From Lycorma delicatula (Eukaryota; Arthropoda; Insecta; Hemiptera; Fulgoridae), in assembly GCF_047948215.1 (NCBI RefSeq), contig NC_134463.1:56984201-57048200 (forward strand): a stretch of 64,000 nucleotides of DNA. Reading direction: 5' to 3'. Position numbers and translations under genes: made by a program. Shown one piece after another: positions 33,601 to 40,722 of this stretch. The notes below the pieces were generated by a model. It saw only the letters and a program-made list of their open reading frames with translations. It did no database searches and was not told the DNA's origin. Numbering within the stretch: the first letter of the stretch is position 1; every line of letters begins with the position of its first letter.

Positions 33601-35805
33601 CATAACAAAAGGCATCCACCATTTACACAATTTCGAGGCATTATGACACTGCACTGTTAACAAACTTAAGACAGTATTAAAACTGAACAAAATGAATTCA
33701 TTCCTAAATCCAGTGCTTAATACAAACAACACAGCTGTGTTTTCAACTACATGTTTTGACCTGCACAGACATGATTAATCTTGTCCATGAAGGTTCACTC
33801 TTCAGTATTAGATATGATATTATATCATAATATGTGACAGTGATATAATTTAATTCTTTGTCTAGTATTGTTTATTTATAACTTACAAATTATGTTATCA
33901 AAGTTAAACAATAAAAAATGAACTAACAAAATACAATATAGGAGTTTAAAATTCTAACTATACTATTGAAAAATGAAAAAAAATCCTTTAATTAAAATTT
34001 AAAAATTTTTCAAAAATAGTGGGTGGTAGAAAGATTCTGAGTTCATATTCGTTTGCAGCATCAAAAAACAGATTAAAACAATGTATCGCATGTTAGGAAA
34101 CAAAAATTATGTTTATCAGTGTAATAAGTACAGGTATGAGGTTCTAGAAGAACTATAAGTCAATCCATAATGTTATTAGTAAGTAATATTTTTTAAATCA
34201 AAGTTCATTAGTAAAAGAATATATTAGCCTTCACATTAGAGTCTATAAAAACATACAGTAAACAAATAACAACCAATAAACAAACAAATAATCAAGTGAT
34301 AACGAGTTGTTAAGACATGTACCAATGTAGAGATTGAGAAGAACAACAATTATAAATAAAAAAGTAAATAAGTAAACAAAAATAACATTGCTAGTGTTGG
34401 CGATATTAACTTGCAAATTGTCATTCAGTAGCCCCTAAGTCAAGCACATGGAGATGTTTCAACCTTTGAATGCCCCTGCTATTATCATGCAAATTGATTG
34501 GTAGATGGTTGACGTAATTTTTTGCACTGTTGGTATTTAAAACTATCTGTGCTAAATGCTACCTGTTGGTACTGCCTCACAACCTCATGAACCATTGTAA
34601 CTCCAGATTCATGAATCTCATTGTTCTGTGTGAACCATGGCACCTCTGCAGATGTCCTTGTTACCTTGTTTTGGAAACATTGTATGTATCTACGTTACTA
34701 TTACTTGTTGTCCCACACAATTTCACACCATAAGACCAGATTGGTCATAGGAGAGCTTTGCAAATCAGAACTTCATTGAACAATGGAGGTATGAGTTTCT
34801 TCACACAGCCAGTGAAGTTTCCTATATTTTGTGCTTAATTATTTTCACCCTCATGTGATACTTACAGGTCAAACGTCGATCTCCGTGCAGTCCTAGGTAC
34901 ATCACGCTTTCTGTTTATGAGATCAAGAGATGTCAATGTTCACACTGGAACAGTAACCCTTTCTCATGGCGAATGGTGACATGCTTAGATTTATCCTTGA
35001 TTAATTACAATTTTTTCAGTTATGCACAGACAAGTGTCAAGGTCCAATGCCAGTTGCAGCTATTGCGAGGCTAGTCCAGGGTCTTATTTAACAGCAAGGA
35101 TAGCAGTGTTATTGGCAAATGTAATGATGGTGCAGTTTCTTTAAATTTCAATGAATGTAAAGAGTGATAAAAGTCTATTATTCCCATGCTTCTACGCTGT
35201 CTTTTTTTTTTCTCTTAACTCCCCTGGGCCAGACCAACTTGGTGGTATTGCGCCACCCAGGGGAGTGTCTTTTAACTCTAATAGGTCATTCCACCTGTCG
35301 GCTATATACCGGCATGGCAGGTCGGCCTACCGGTGTAGCTCTTTTGAGAGAGTAATCATTGATTTTTGCCCAAGTTTAGACACCACACCATACCTTGTGT
35401 GTCATGGTGTGGTGCCGGATCTTTTCCTAAATCACTTATTTTCCTTAACCCTATCTGATACCTTTGGAGTCCCCAGCGGCTCATCGGGACCAACACACCT
35501 CGACATGCCGACCCTCCCCACTATTATTTTCATCAATAGATGTCACAATCATGTAATGCTTAATAATTTAAACATCAGGTTTAAATCAGATCAGATTATA
35601 TAATAATAATAATAATTCATTGATTTACTCTTATTTCATTTTAACAGGTGATTCAATGAAAAAAATCATCAATGAAAAGTCAGTAAATATTGCAGTATCC
35701 AACAATAAAGAGACAAACAAGATTAGTAAAGAATGGTCAAAAGGTCATGAAATAATACCTTTATTAAATCAAAGAGAAAAAAATCAAAACAATCTTAACA
35801 TATAA
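2536..35805 (+). CDS. SLC26A11-like: SLC26 anion transporter gene (SLC26A11-like), 3' nine exons
   Basis: Multi-exon gene; exons 2536-2759, 3397-3562, 12874-13038, 17146-17307, 21864-22004, 27985-28130, 28223-28387, 30079-30232, 35648-35805. Every junction has GT...AG, and the exons sum to 1481 nt, joining in one open frame of 492 full codons that ends in TAA. The order matches SLC26A11-type proteins: hydrophobic transporter core (exons 1-6), then the cytoplasmic STAS domain (exons 7-9). SLC26 proteins are plasma-membrane or organelle anion exchangers or channels (sulfate, chloride, bicarbonate, oxalate). The N-terminal part, about the first 100-150 residues, must lie in exons before position 2536; I found none in 1-2535. 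Introns carry transposons, including a CACTG element, a Helitron-type element, Tigger, mariner and hAT. The substrate cannot be told from sequence. Family call firm; A11 subtype likely. Confidence 0.93.
3397..3562 (+). CDS. SLC26A11-like: SLC26 plus gene, exon 2 visible (membrane domain)
   Basis: Acceptor CTGTTACAG, donor TTTCAG|GTACCA; 166 nt, ending with one base of the next codon. It encodes a hydrophilic loop with lysines (GKQKLKK) followed by a helix [16 protein letters not shown]. The TGRNA motif is typical of SLC26A11 proteins at the end of a cytoplasmic loop. The following intron is over 9 kb and holds three transposons. Confidence 0.92.
3877..4221 (-). pseudogene. C-terminal part of CACTG-element protein, copy 1
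   Basis: Ends the protein: [40 protein letters not shown], then [36 protein letters not shown] and ADYCW are the strongest signatures of the family. Between 4222 and 4487 frame-shifted remains of the linking region are visible ([13 protein letters not shown] and GPQIRKL-like traces), so the gap is decay rather than deletion. Confidence 0.65.
4488..4850 (-). pseudogene. Middle part of CACTG-element protein, copy 1
   Basis: Open stretch on the minus strand with [55 protein letters not shown] and [16 protein letters not shown]. The RLFIDSSKRSLKAVLLHNGN and GYTKxxCFLCEWDSR patterns recur in the same uncharacterised family. The Asp of FIDLS and the CxxC...D segment are candidates for catalytic or zinc positions. 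It is separated from the neighbouring pieces by stops. Confidence 0.65.
4877..5371 (-). pseudogene. N-terminal part of CACTG-element protein, copy 1
   Basis: 165-codon open stretch on the minus strand. It has a Cys-rich start (Cys at [10 protein letters not shown] and SCYFC), then [17 protein letters not shown], an acidic Ser/Glu segment ([20 protein letters not shown]) and [21 protein letters not shown] recall this order (YCYFC, RPVPH, acidic stretch, LNDLVRDLxLSK) from uncharacterised proteins found in many arthropod genomes. The paired Cys suggest a zinc-binding site. Function of the family is not established. Confidence 0.6.
5973..6530. other. Intronic sequence with two hairpins and one arm of a distant inverted repeat
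   Basis: Two adjacent palindromes: arms 6006-6016/6021-6031 and 6035-6044/6066-6075. The stretch 6085-6235 is repeated in inverse orientation at 12293-12455 at roughly 85 percent identity by eye. No coding capacity. Confidence 0.7.
6532..6552. repeat. (AT)n microsatellite
   Basis: About ten AT units directly at the left end of the long-inverted-repeat element; a shorter TATATA lies at the matching right end. Confidence 0.9.
6911..7123 (-). pseudogene. Helitron-type helicase, C-terminal fragment
   Basis: Reads [39 protein letters not shown] and [13 protein letters not shown]. This is the C-terminal motif block of Rep/helicase proteins of Helitrons (fP.rlafAmTinKsQGqt...HGQlYVacSRv...nvVy.evL). 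The GQ after the Lys is replaced by Arg-Ser, consistent with decay. Confidence 0.85.
7300..7420 (-). pseudogene. Helitron-type helicase, Walker A fragment
   Basis: Minus-strand frame reads [20 protein letters not shown], the Walker A block of Helitron helicases (usual form DgPGGTGKTfl). The Thr after GK is Ala here, which would weaken nucleotide binding. Stops on both sides. Confidence 0.75.
7507..7773 (-). pseudogene. Helitron-type helicase, upstream fragment
   Basis: 88-codon open stretch with [40 protein letters not shown] and [12 protein letters not shown]. 'NeALi.IEd.cl...g..L' is the region just before the ATPase core in Helitron proteins. It lies in order upstream of the Walker A fragment on the same strand. 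Confidence 0.8.
8319..8480 (+). repeat. tRNA-derived SINE
   Basis: Starts GCCGGGCTCCGTGGCGCGAG with an A-box-like GTGGCGCGAGTGG at 8329 onward and a B-box-like GAGTTGGAATCC near 8372. It then has the body ending CAGGCATGGCATTTTCATAC and a 3' tail with GGAGGTTAG and A-rich sequence. Tail and box spacing are those of Pol III SINEs of Hemiptera as I recall them. Inserted in the helicase element. Confidence 0.7.
9198..9446 (-). pseudogene. Mariner-type transposase C-terminal fragment
   Basis: Minus-strand frame reads [40 protein letters not shown] and a GGKHFE end. This is the C-terminal block after the last catalytic residue in Tc1/mariner-type transposases ('D.flWG.LK..Vy...p....eLk..I......ip'). 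No ends seen; 5' part absent. Confidence 0.65.
9930..11995 (+). mobile_element. Decayed Tigger (pogo family) transposon
   Basis: Plus-strand fragments in correct order for a Tigger transposase: [20 protein letters not shown] and [11 protein letters not shown] (CENP-B-like helix-turn-helix, about 10030-10125); [37 protein letters not shown] and [20 protein letters not shown] (DDE domain, 10630-10842); then [12 protein letters not shown] and [19 protein letters not shown] (10859-11107). The right end carries TGTAAAGTGAGGTATG, which resembles the Tigger terminus. Many stops and frameshifts; the left end is unclear. Confidence 0.8.
11996..12873. other. Intronic sequence with inverted-repeat arm
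   Basis: 12293-12455 is the inverse copy of 6085-6235. Short (TA)n at 12459-12470 and AAT-rich runs near 12245. No coding content before the SLC26 exon at 12874. Confidence 0.6.
12874..13038 (+). CDS. SLC26A11-like: SLC26 plus gene, exon 3 visible (membrane domain)
   Basis: Acceptor TTTTCAATAG, donor TTTA|GTAAGT; 165 nt. Completes a Gly codon with the previous exon, then reads [14 protein letters not shown], an extracellular loop that matches GLPPVRIPPF-type loops of SLC26A11, and a helix ending ANIAIAKAF. The AIAKAF end is a strong family signature (AVAKAFA in vertebrates). Confidence 0.93.
13039..17145 (+). other. Intron of plus SLC26 gene, no recognised gene
   Basis: About 4.1 kb of AT-rich intron. 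Only a perfect 18 bp hairpin (16382-16399 / 16405-16422) stands out; no transposase or RT motif was recognised. Confidence 0.6.
16382..16422. repeat. Perfect 18 bp hairpin
   Basis: Arms 16382-16399 and 16405-16422 (AGGATTTTTTTGAGGTGA and its inverse) with a 5 nt loop TTACT. Not part of a recognised transposon. Confidence 0.9.
17146..17307 (+). CDS. SLC26A11-like: SLC26 plus gene, exon 4 visible (anion-site helix)
   Basis: Acceptor after a long T tract ending CAATCAG; donor TTTTCAG|GTATAT; 162 nt. Contains [13 protein letters not shown] and then [16 protein letters not shown]. The Thr-Arg pair (Arg codon AGA at 17250-17252) falls where the Ser-Arg of the SLC26 anion-binding helix (TM10 of prestin) lies. 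This is the segment most changed in the minus-strand paralogue. Confidence 0.94.
18923..19153 (-). pseudogene. Mariner transposase, C-terminal part
   Basis: Reads [40 protein letters not shown] and [28 protein letters not shown] has become HAQPHTA, removing the second catalytic Asp, while [15 protein letters not shown] keeps the third Asp of the DD34D triad. Confidence 0.88.
19230..19769 (-). pseudogene. Mariner transposase, N-terminal and first catalytic part
   Basis: Starts [20 protein letters not shown] (helix-turn-helix part), then [40 protein letters not shown] and [13 protein letters not shown]. The last is the mariner TGDE(T)W motif; GDE has become GNE, so the first catalytic Asp is lost. 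Downstream [12 protein letters not shown] is the 'W(D)..GvlLve' region in shifted form. The ORF leaves frame before the second Asp. Confidence 0.88.
20331..21863. other. Unclassified intronic repeat-like sequence
   Basis: Less AT-rich patches at 20700-20960 and around 21210-21300 look like an old element but match none recognised here. A 115-codon open stretch (21237-21584) is without recognised motifs and has no neighbours that support it. Confidence 0.4.
21864..22004 (+). CDS. SLC26A11-like: SLC26 plus gene, exon 5 visible (membrane domain)
   Basis: Acceptor TATTTTTCAG, donor AATA|GTTGGT; 141 nt. Two hydrophobic stretches flank [16 protein letters not shown], matching YYIPKAALAAIIIMAV of SLC26A11, then LPLWKTN. 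The minus-strand paralogue has an exon of exactly the same length and phase (58899-59039). Confidence 0.93.
22005..24718 (+). other. Intron of plus SLC26 gene, no recognised gene
   Basis: AT-rich. Holds an imperfect (TAA)n microsatellite at 23812-23850. A 67-codon minus-strand open stretch at 24609-24406 has no recognised motif. Confidence 0.55.
23812..23850. repeat. (TAA)n microsatellite
   Basis: Roughly thirteen triplets with one TGA interruption. Confidence 0.9.
25211..25402 (+). pseudogene. hAT protein N-terminal region
   Basis: 63-codon open stretch, [20 protein letters not shown]... with [20 protein letters not shown]. Lys/Glu-rich start followed by a Ser/Thr-rich linker, the usual look of the segment before the zinc finger in ZMYM1/DUF4371-type hAT proteins. 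Position relative to the later hAT pieces is the main support. Confidence 0.45.
26040..26790 (+). pseudogene. hAT transposase core (DUF4371-like)
   Basis: Frames include [60 protein letters not shown] and [10 protein letters not shown] (26353-26535), then [15 protein letters not shown]. In the family this is 'tG..ia..i...L...gldl...RGQgYDgAanM.Gk..GvQ..I......A.yvHC.aH.LNL', with the catalytic Asp of YDgA replaced by Asn (YSNA). Frameshifts separate the pieces. Confidence 0.8.
27300..27690 (+). pseudogene. hAT transposase C-terminal dimerisation region
   Basis: Plus frame reads [20 protein letters not shown] and DNDIRMIY with LIAAFMHNK. The 'lPvtvasaERSFSkLklIKtylRstm.e.RL..La' block is the hAT dimerisation domain. 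E-R is replaced by E-D. Confidence 0.8.
27985..28130 (+). CDS. SLC26A11-like: SLC26 plus gene, exon 6 visible (last membrane segments)
   Basis: Acceptor TTTGTTTTTCAG, donor TGCAAG|GTATGA; 146 nt, ending in phase 0. Encodes a Lys-Lys-Asp start ([10 protein letters not shown]), a long hydrophobic region with [12 protein letters not shown], and [14 protein letters not shown] leading into the STAS domain. The paralogue exon 53677-53822 has the same length. Confidence 0.94.
28223..28387 (+). CDS. SLC26A11-like: SLC26 plus gene, exon 7 visible (STAS domain)
   Basis: Acceptor after a T tract ending TTTAAG, donor GCTAAG|GTATAG; 165 nt, phase 0 at both ends. Reads [18 protein letters not shown] and [19 protein letters not shown]. 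The first is the 'P..GL.FP...L' start of the STAS domain and the second its central strand and helix (IDYT). The paralogue exon 46136-46300 is also 165 nt. Confidence 0.94.
28388..30078 (+). other. Intron of plus SLC26 gene
   Basis: AT-rich sequence between STAS exons; no recognised gene or transposon. Confidence 0.6.
30079..30232 (+). CDS. SLC26A11-like: SLC26 plus gene, exon 8 visible (STAS domain)
   Basis: Acceptor TTTTTTCAG, donor TTTTTG|GTAAGT; 154 nt, ending one base into a codon. Encodes [20 protein letters not shown] and the rest of the STAS core up to a Glu-rich end (DELESELF). The charged and hydrophobic alternation fits the last STAS helices. Confidence 0.92.
30233..31838 (+). other. 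Intronic sequence with (TA)n microsatellite
   Basis: (TA)n at 30603-30629. 30820-31200 is a more complex, repeat-like block (CATCCGTGCGTATGTACG) that I cannot classify. No gene recognised. Confidence 0.5.
30603..30629. repeat. (TA)n microsatellite
   Basis: About thirteen TA units in an SLC26 intron. Confidence 0.9.
32038..32277 (-). pseudogene. C-terminal part of CACTG-element protein, copy 2
   Basis: 79 codons: [40 protein letters not shown], and [14 protein letters not shown]. Same three signatures as copy 1 with about one change in seven; some copy 1 differences ([10 protein letters not shown]) look closer to the family form. Confidence 0.65.
33030..33281 (-). pseudogene. N-terminal part of CACTG-element protein, copy 2
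   Basis: 83-codon stretch almost identical to residues 83-164 of the copy 1 fragment, including the acidic run and [21 protein letters not shown] frameshift at about 33282 removes the RPVPH part from this frame, and the Cys-rich start is more decayed than in copy 1. Confidence 0.65.
34390..35150 (-). pseudogene. Jockey-type LINE reverse transcriptase, C-terminal remnant
   Basis: Minus-strand frames contain [33 protein letters not shown] and [11 protein letters not shown] with a final IPTVQ. This matches the end of Jockey-clade RTs ('N..Ks..v.Ft.r......v.lnn..i......vkYLGi.lDrrLtwk.Hi......k.......l........L....lyk....piwtYG.qlwG....s...ip.vq'). Heavily decayed. Confidence 0.65.
35180..35560. 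repeat. Unclassified GC-richer repeat with a strong hairpin
   Basis: Perfect 10 bp arms 35219-35228 and 35256-35265 (CTCCCCTGGG / CCCAGGGGAG) and markedly higher GC than the surrounding intron. A 150-codon plus-strand open stretch (35151-35603) runs through it but has no recognised motif and crosses the polypyrimidine run, so I do not call it a gene. It directly precedes the last SLC26 exon by less than 100 bp. Confidence 0.5.
35648..35805 (+). CDS. SLC26A11-like: SLC26 plus gene, last exon (C-terminal tail)
   Basis: Acceptor ATTTTAACAG completes a Gly codon with exon 8. The 158 nt exon encodes a Lys/Asn-rich tail of 51 complete residues (begins [10 protein letters not shown], ends NNLNI) and stops at TAA 35803-35805. 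The tail has no recognised motif and is absent from the minus-strand paralogue, whose STAS exon ends directly in a stop. A cDNA would settle whether this or a read-through of exon 8 is the normal end. Confidence 0.8.
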
Positions 35806-37409
35806 AAAATTAAATCCAAAATTATCATATTAGTACATTTAATTTTTGGGAGCTTAATATAACTCATATAGAAATAATTTTTAAAATATTTGGGATTATT
35901 AATTATATTTTTATTATTAATAACATTAAGTGATAATTGTTTAGAACTGTAGTTCATGAAAAGGAATATTTATTCAATCTGATGTCAAATTTCTGTTAGG
36001 ATCGGTATTTTTATACACTACAAAAATTCATTTGAGTCACAGTACTTGTTGTTAAAGAACAGAAATCAAATTGAATATAACATAATTACTAAAACACATC
36101 TCTTAGTTGGTGAATTCTTTATAATTTATCTATTCAGAGATTCATTTATTAATACTTATAACAATTTGACATATTTCACGGGTAGTATTTAATTTATTGT
36201 CTTTTTAGTAATTAATCTAGGTGAACTTGTATAAAAAAAATTAAAAACTTAATATGAAATTAATAAGAAACCTTACAATTAAAATTATGTCAGTGCATGT
36301 CTGATGTAATAGTAAATAAATAGATAAAAAACTAATCAGAATTATTTGATTTTTCAATTTCTTTTTTCATATTTAAGTCAGTTTTAAAATTAAATATCTT
36401 GTAAATTATTTTATATTTATAATGTCATTTTCCTCCATACTGCTTATAAAAGAGATTTCTAAAGAAATAAAATATTTCCCAGAAAAATGATTTGTCTATA
36501 AATACTTTAACATCCTCAATTTTTGGAAGGGGATTAATGTATGAAATGATTTTTGTAAATGAAGATTTGTTAACACATCATATGAGTATTATTTAGTAAA
36601 GCTGATCAATGTTATAGAATGACATTTCTGAAGGTCCATCCATTTTGTTATCATATATAGTTTTTTAAAAACTATTCTATATAAGAATAGACAAAATGTG
36701 CTGAAAGACCCATTAATTTTTTATCTGAAATTATTAAAAGAAGCAATAGCTATAGTTGCGAGTTGACTAAAAGAGACACACAAGTTACTTAAATAATTTT
36801 TTCTTCATACATTTAAAAAAAAAATATTTCCTCTTGAAAAATCATTTTGCAAATGGTTTCTGATGATGGTTTCTGACGACTTATGTCTTTTTTTTACATG
36901 AAATCCCTTTTGTAATCTTTTCCTCCTAATACTAATAATCATAAGAAAAGAGGTGCAACAAAGAAATTAAAAAATCTGAGTTTTTCAGATATTTCTTAAT
37001 AATTTAAAATTTAAATCAAGCCTATATAAGGGTTGGTAAACCTATTAGATGTTCCTTGGGATTTTCATAAACAATCATTATAGAAAGGTGAATGAATCTT
37101 ACATGAAACAAAAAAAAACATCCATGGTGTTTATAAAAGCTTACACTAAAATTTCTGTTTTCCAATAGCTTCTTGATAATTGGTTTCATTAGTAGAGAGG
37201 TTTCTTAATTATAAATCAATTAATAATAATATTTATTCATGATGATTGATTAATTAATTATATTAATTACACATTTATACCAATAGTTAAATTTTCTTGT
37301 GATGAAATGAAACAATTACTTCATCTTATTTACAGTATAATCTATTGTATGAGGGTGAAACTCAATAATAATAAATAATATTATCAGGAGATTAACGTTC
37401 TTACTGATA
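35806..37409. other. 3' flank of plus SLC26 gene
   Basis: AT-rich, no recognised gene or mobile element; would include the 3' UTR. Confidence 0.5.
36315..36320 (+). promoter_or_regulatory. Candidate poly(A) signal of plus SLC26 gene
   Basis: AATAAA about 510 nt after the stop codon. Such hexamers are common by chance in sequence this AT-rich, so this is a candidate only. Confidence 0.25.
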
Positions 37410-38650
37410 CAGAGTCCGGCATATAAATCTGATTATAAATCTGATTTTGTAGTAATTTTTGTGTTGGCACCACTGTCAATGAGAAGGCGGGAGTGTTGTA
37501 CATCGACAGGTCTATTCATGCTATTTCAGTAGCCAGTATGTCGTGGTCGGGTGAACAACGAACCTATTTTAAAAATATTGATTCGGTTATTGTAACACAG
37601 CGTTCATTTCGCTGACATTTCAATTTAAATCGACATGCGTCTGTTCCTAGTAGGAATACGATATTGTTGTGGGTGAAGAATTTTACGATCGTCTGCTTTA
37701 AAAATGAAACAAACAGGACGAAAACGGACTGTGAGAACGCCTGAAAACACTAACACTGTAAGGTTAGCTGTTACGCGGTCTCCACGACGTTCTGCTGCGC
37801 TAGCCATTTCTGATCGAAGTGTACGACGAATTCTTCATGCCGACCTGAAATTCCATCCGTATAAGATGATGTTAGTGCAGCAACTTAATGTAAAATGATT
37901 GGGCGTCTCGCAAAGCAGCTTGCGAGGTCGTCCTCGAAAATATCCACCAGGATGCCATTATTCTTTTAAGTGACGAGGCGCATTTTCATCTGTCAGGATT
38001 TGTGAATAAACAAAATCACCGTTATTGGGCTTCTCATAATCCACGGCAAATTCTTGAAAAACCACTTCACAGTCAATATGTTACAGTGTGGTGTGCGGTC
38101 TCAAAGTTCGGCATAATTGGCCCATATTTTTTTGAGGAGTTAAATCGCTGAGTAACAGTAACATCACATCGATACGTAAACATGTTGAATGAATTTCTGC
38201 GACCGCCCATACGGCGAGAATCGCAATGGATGTTCTGTGAGAAGCCTTTCCTGGACGTTTGATTTCTCGATTTGGCGACATTCCTTGGCCAGCGCGTTCA
38301 CCTGATCTGGCTGTTGTGGAGATATCTCAAACATAAAGTCTTCAGTAGACGACCACAGTCATTTGCAGAACTCAAGGAGACCATTCAACGAGAAATTGAA
38401 GCAGTTCCACAAGTGATGATTGAGCGAGCAATGTCAAATTTTAAAATGAGGTTAAGTGAGTGTGTGAGGAGTAATTGGAAAACATTTGGACGACATAATA
38501 TTCAAATAAAAAAAAATCTATGTAAGTAATTCACTACAAATTGCAAAAATTTATATGTTCTTTAATTTGATATATTAAATGTTTTAATAGTATGAAACAC
38601 AATTTAATTATTATTCCTCAAAAATCGTCAGGTTTATATGCCGGACCTTG
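37410..38650 (+). mobile_element. Mariner-type transposon with GTCCGGCATATAAA ends
   Basis: 1241 bp, TA on both sides (37408-37409, 38651-38652). Left CAGAGTCCGGCATATAAATC, right in reverse complement CAAGGTCCGGCATATAAACC. The plus strand encodes a transposase in frame-shifted pieces: PSRNTILLWVKNF, TGRKRTVRTPENTNTVRLAV (37704-37898), RSVRRILHADLKFHPYKM, ILLSDEAHFHLSGFVNKQNH and WPARSPDLAVVE, then KVFSRRPQSFAELKETIQRE. Catalytic block SDEAHF and the third acidic residue (SPDLA) are kept. Confidence 0.85.
38272..38529 (+). pseudogene. Mariner-type transposase, C-terminal piece
   Basis: From about codon 22 reads KHKVFSRRPQSFAELKETIQ, REIEAVPQVMIERAMSNFKM and FGRHNIQIKK, the C-terminal helical block of this transposase family. 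The N-terminal 20 residues of this frame are out of frame relative to WPARSPDLAV, which marks a frameshift near 38330. Confidence 0.75.
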
Positions 38651-38654
38651 TATA

Positions 38655-39737
38655 AGGAATTTATAGTAATTTATAACTAGTCGTAGATGTTAAAAGAAAA
38701 CTGTAGATTATGATCACAGAATCAAGAATTAATGATTTAGATAACCAATAATTTAAATTAGCAAATTATAACATTAATTGTGCAGAAATAATATAGATCA
38801 GAATGGTGGAGTGGTTGCATTTTCATTCAAAAAAGTTAAGGTACTGAATATAATAGGATTCCATTTCAGCAGAGAAAGTTAATTCAAACTGATTAGTATA
38901 CACCAATCTCCCTGAGATGATATTTTTGTCTCTGAATTAAATTGTTCTTTCAAATTTTAAGTAACTGTAATTCAGGTTTCTTTTAGGAGATATAAATTAT
39001 AGATTTTATACATTTTTTTTTCTTATATAAAAACTCACATGAGACTGTCGTGATAAATTTTTTATAGATTGCATATTTATTAAAATAGCTCATTTTTACC
39101 TTGGTTTTCCAAACTTATATTACCGACCACTACTTCACTGTAATAACTTACAAGGAAAAAGTCACTCAGGTTTAAAAATCCAGATAAAACACAAGAATGT
39201 TTAGCCAATTATGATAATACAGTATTCCTTACTGAAAAAGAAATTGATCTGTCTTTTTGGGTAATCTAGGCATAGATGAAATTTTAAATAAATTTAATGA
39301 AATGATAAAAAAAATCATTATAGCAGCATCTGAAAAAAAATTACATATTTGATGAAAATTTATCAAAGTAAACCGTGGATTATACATGGATTAATGGTTT
39401 ATATTATAAATAAGAAAAGTTGCTTATTAAATAAATAAAAAATCCAGATAAATTCATTTTGATAAAATTTATTAAAAAATCATAATAAATGAAAAATTTT
39501 GATAAGAACAATTAAAAATAAAGACTAAGCAAACAAATAATAAAAAAATATGGGAAATTGCTATGAAATTATTGGCAAGAAAAACAATAAAGCTGAAAGA
39601 GAAATATAAATAATGAACATATCACTATTAGATCAAACTGTTAGCAGATGGGAGTTTACAGAGAGGAAACATGGTTAGATATAATTTAAATAGTGAAAAC
39701 ATTGAGTTTCTTGAAGAACTTTTGCATGGTGCTAATA
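38655..39737 (+). pseudogene. LINE 5' part: endonuclease and RT start (nested, piece 1)
   Basis: Plus-strand pieces resemble a Jockey/CR1-like LINE: ITESRINDLDN, a GGVVAFSFKK-like endonuclease motif near 38800, YYRPLLHCNNL, then PWIIHGLMVYIINKK and a Lys/Asn-rich linker before the RT ('kpWiT.gl..si..r..L.kk.kk.p'). The sequence stops at the mariner-type insertion at 39738 and continues at about 43480. Confidence 0.6.
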
Positions 39738-40369
39738 CAGGTGATTCAAAGAAACGGGAAATTTAAAAAATTAAATAACGTTAATGAAAAATTTTTTTTT
39801 GAAAATGAATTTTATTTCATGTAATTGTACAAATGTTGCCATTTTAGGATACATACATTTTAGTTTATTTTTTAAAGATTACATCTTCCAGGTCACCTCC
39901 TCTTCTACGTCAACACTCACGAAGTCTCTTCGTTAAATTGTTCATGGTTTGACGTAACATCTCAACTGGAATTTCCGCAATTGCTTCTCGGATCTATGCC
40001 TTCAGTTCTTCCGTTGTAGCAGGTCTACTGTAGAACACTTTGCTTTTAAGGTGACCCCACAAAAAGTAATCGCAAGCTGAGAGATCAAGCGATCTGGGAG
40101 GCCATCTAATGTCACCATTTCGTGAAATGACACGTTATCCAAACAATCGGCGTACAGCTGCCATCGATATTCGTGCAGTACGTGACGTTGCTCCGTCTTG
40201 TTGAAACCAGGCTGTGTTAAGAATTGGTGGAAATCTCTTTTGTTGTTCCACAACATAGGTTTCAAGCATGGCTACGTACGAGCCGACGTCACTGTAATCG
40301 CAAGACTGTTGTCATGCTCAAAAAAATTAGGGCCTATAACACCGTAAGATGACATAGCCCACCACACGG

Positions 40370-40657
40370 TCACTTTCTAGCTGTGCAACGGACGCTGGTG
40401 TAGCTGCGTAGGTTTTCTTGTGCCCAGTATCTGAAATTTTGCTTGTTAACAAATCCACTGAGGTGGAAATGCGCTTCGTCTGACATCCTCAGTTCGTGAA
40501 CAAACTCTTCGTTATCATTTATCTTCTGAAGCATTACGTTACAGAATTGTGCTCGCACAACTGCATCGTTCGGTTTCAGTTCCTGGACGATCTGCAACTT
40601 GTATGGATGGAATTGCAAGTCCTTCGCTAACATTCTTCGAACACTTGAACTATGCAA
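40370..40657 (-). pseudogene. Mariner-type transposase, first catalytic part
   Basis: Reads SSVRRMLAKDLQFHPYKLQI, then NDNEEFVHELRMSDEAHFHL and SGFVNKQNFRYWAQEN. SDEAHFHLSGfVNKQN.RYW is the first-Asp block of this family. The later blocks follow in other frames down to 40002, where the C-terminal part is frame-shifted. Confidence 0.82.
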
Positions 40658-40722
40658 TTGTAAAGATGCTGAGAGACGACGGATTGACCGATGTAGACTT
40701 CGTGTGACAGCATCTTATAAGC

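Larger units (their letters stand above)
31839..34121 (-). mobile_element. CACTG-terminus DNA transposon (CMC-like), copy 2
   Basis: 2283 bp, same strand and structure as copy 1. Left end CACTGATAGA, right end in reverse complement CACTGATAAACA, flanked by TAA (31836-31838, 34122-34124). Protein pieces at 33281-33030 and 32277-32038, with the middle part present but frame-shifted around 32640-32990 ([17 protein letters not shown] text is still readable). Overall nearly collinear with copy 1 with few indels. Lies in the intron before the last plus SLC26 exon. Confidence 0.75.

Noticed and set aside
35151..35603. 150-codon open stretch that might be a gene
   Set aside because: Begins in a poly-pyrimidine run, crosses a hairpin repeat, has no recognised domain and overlaps the intron before the last SLC26 exon.
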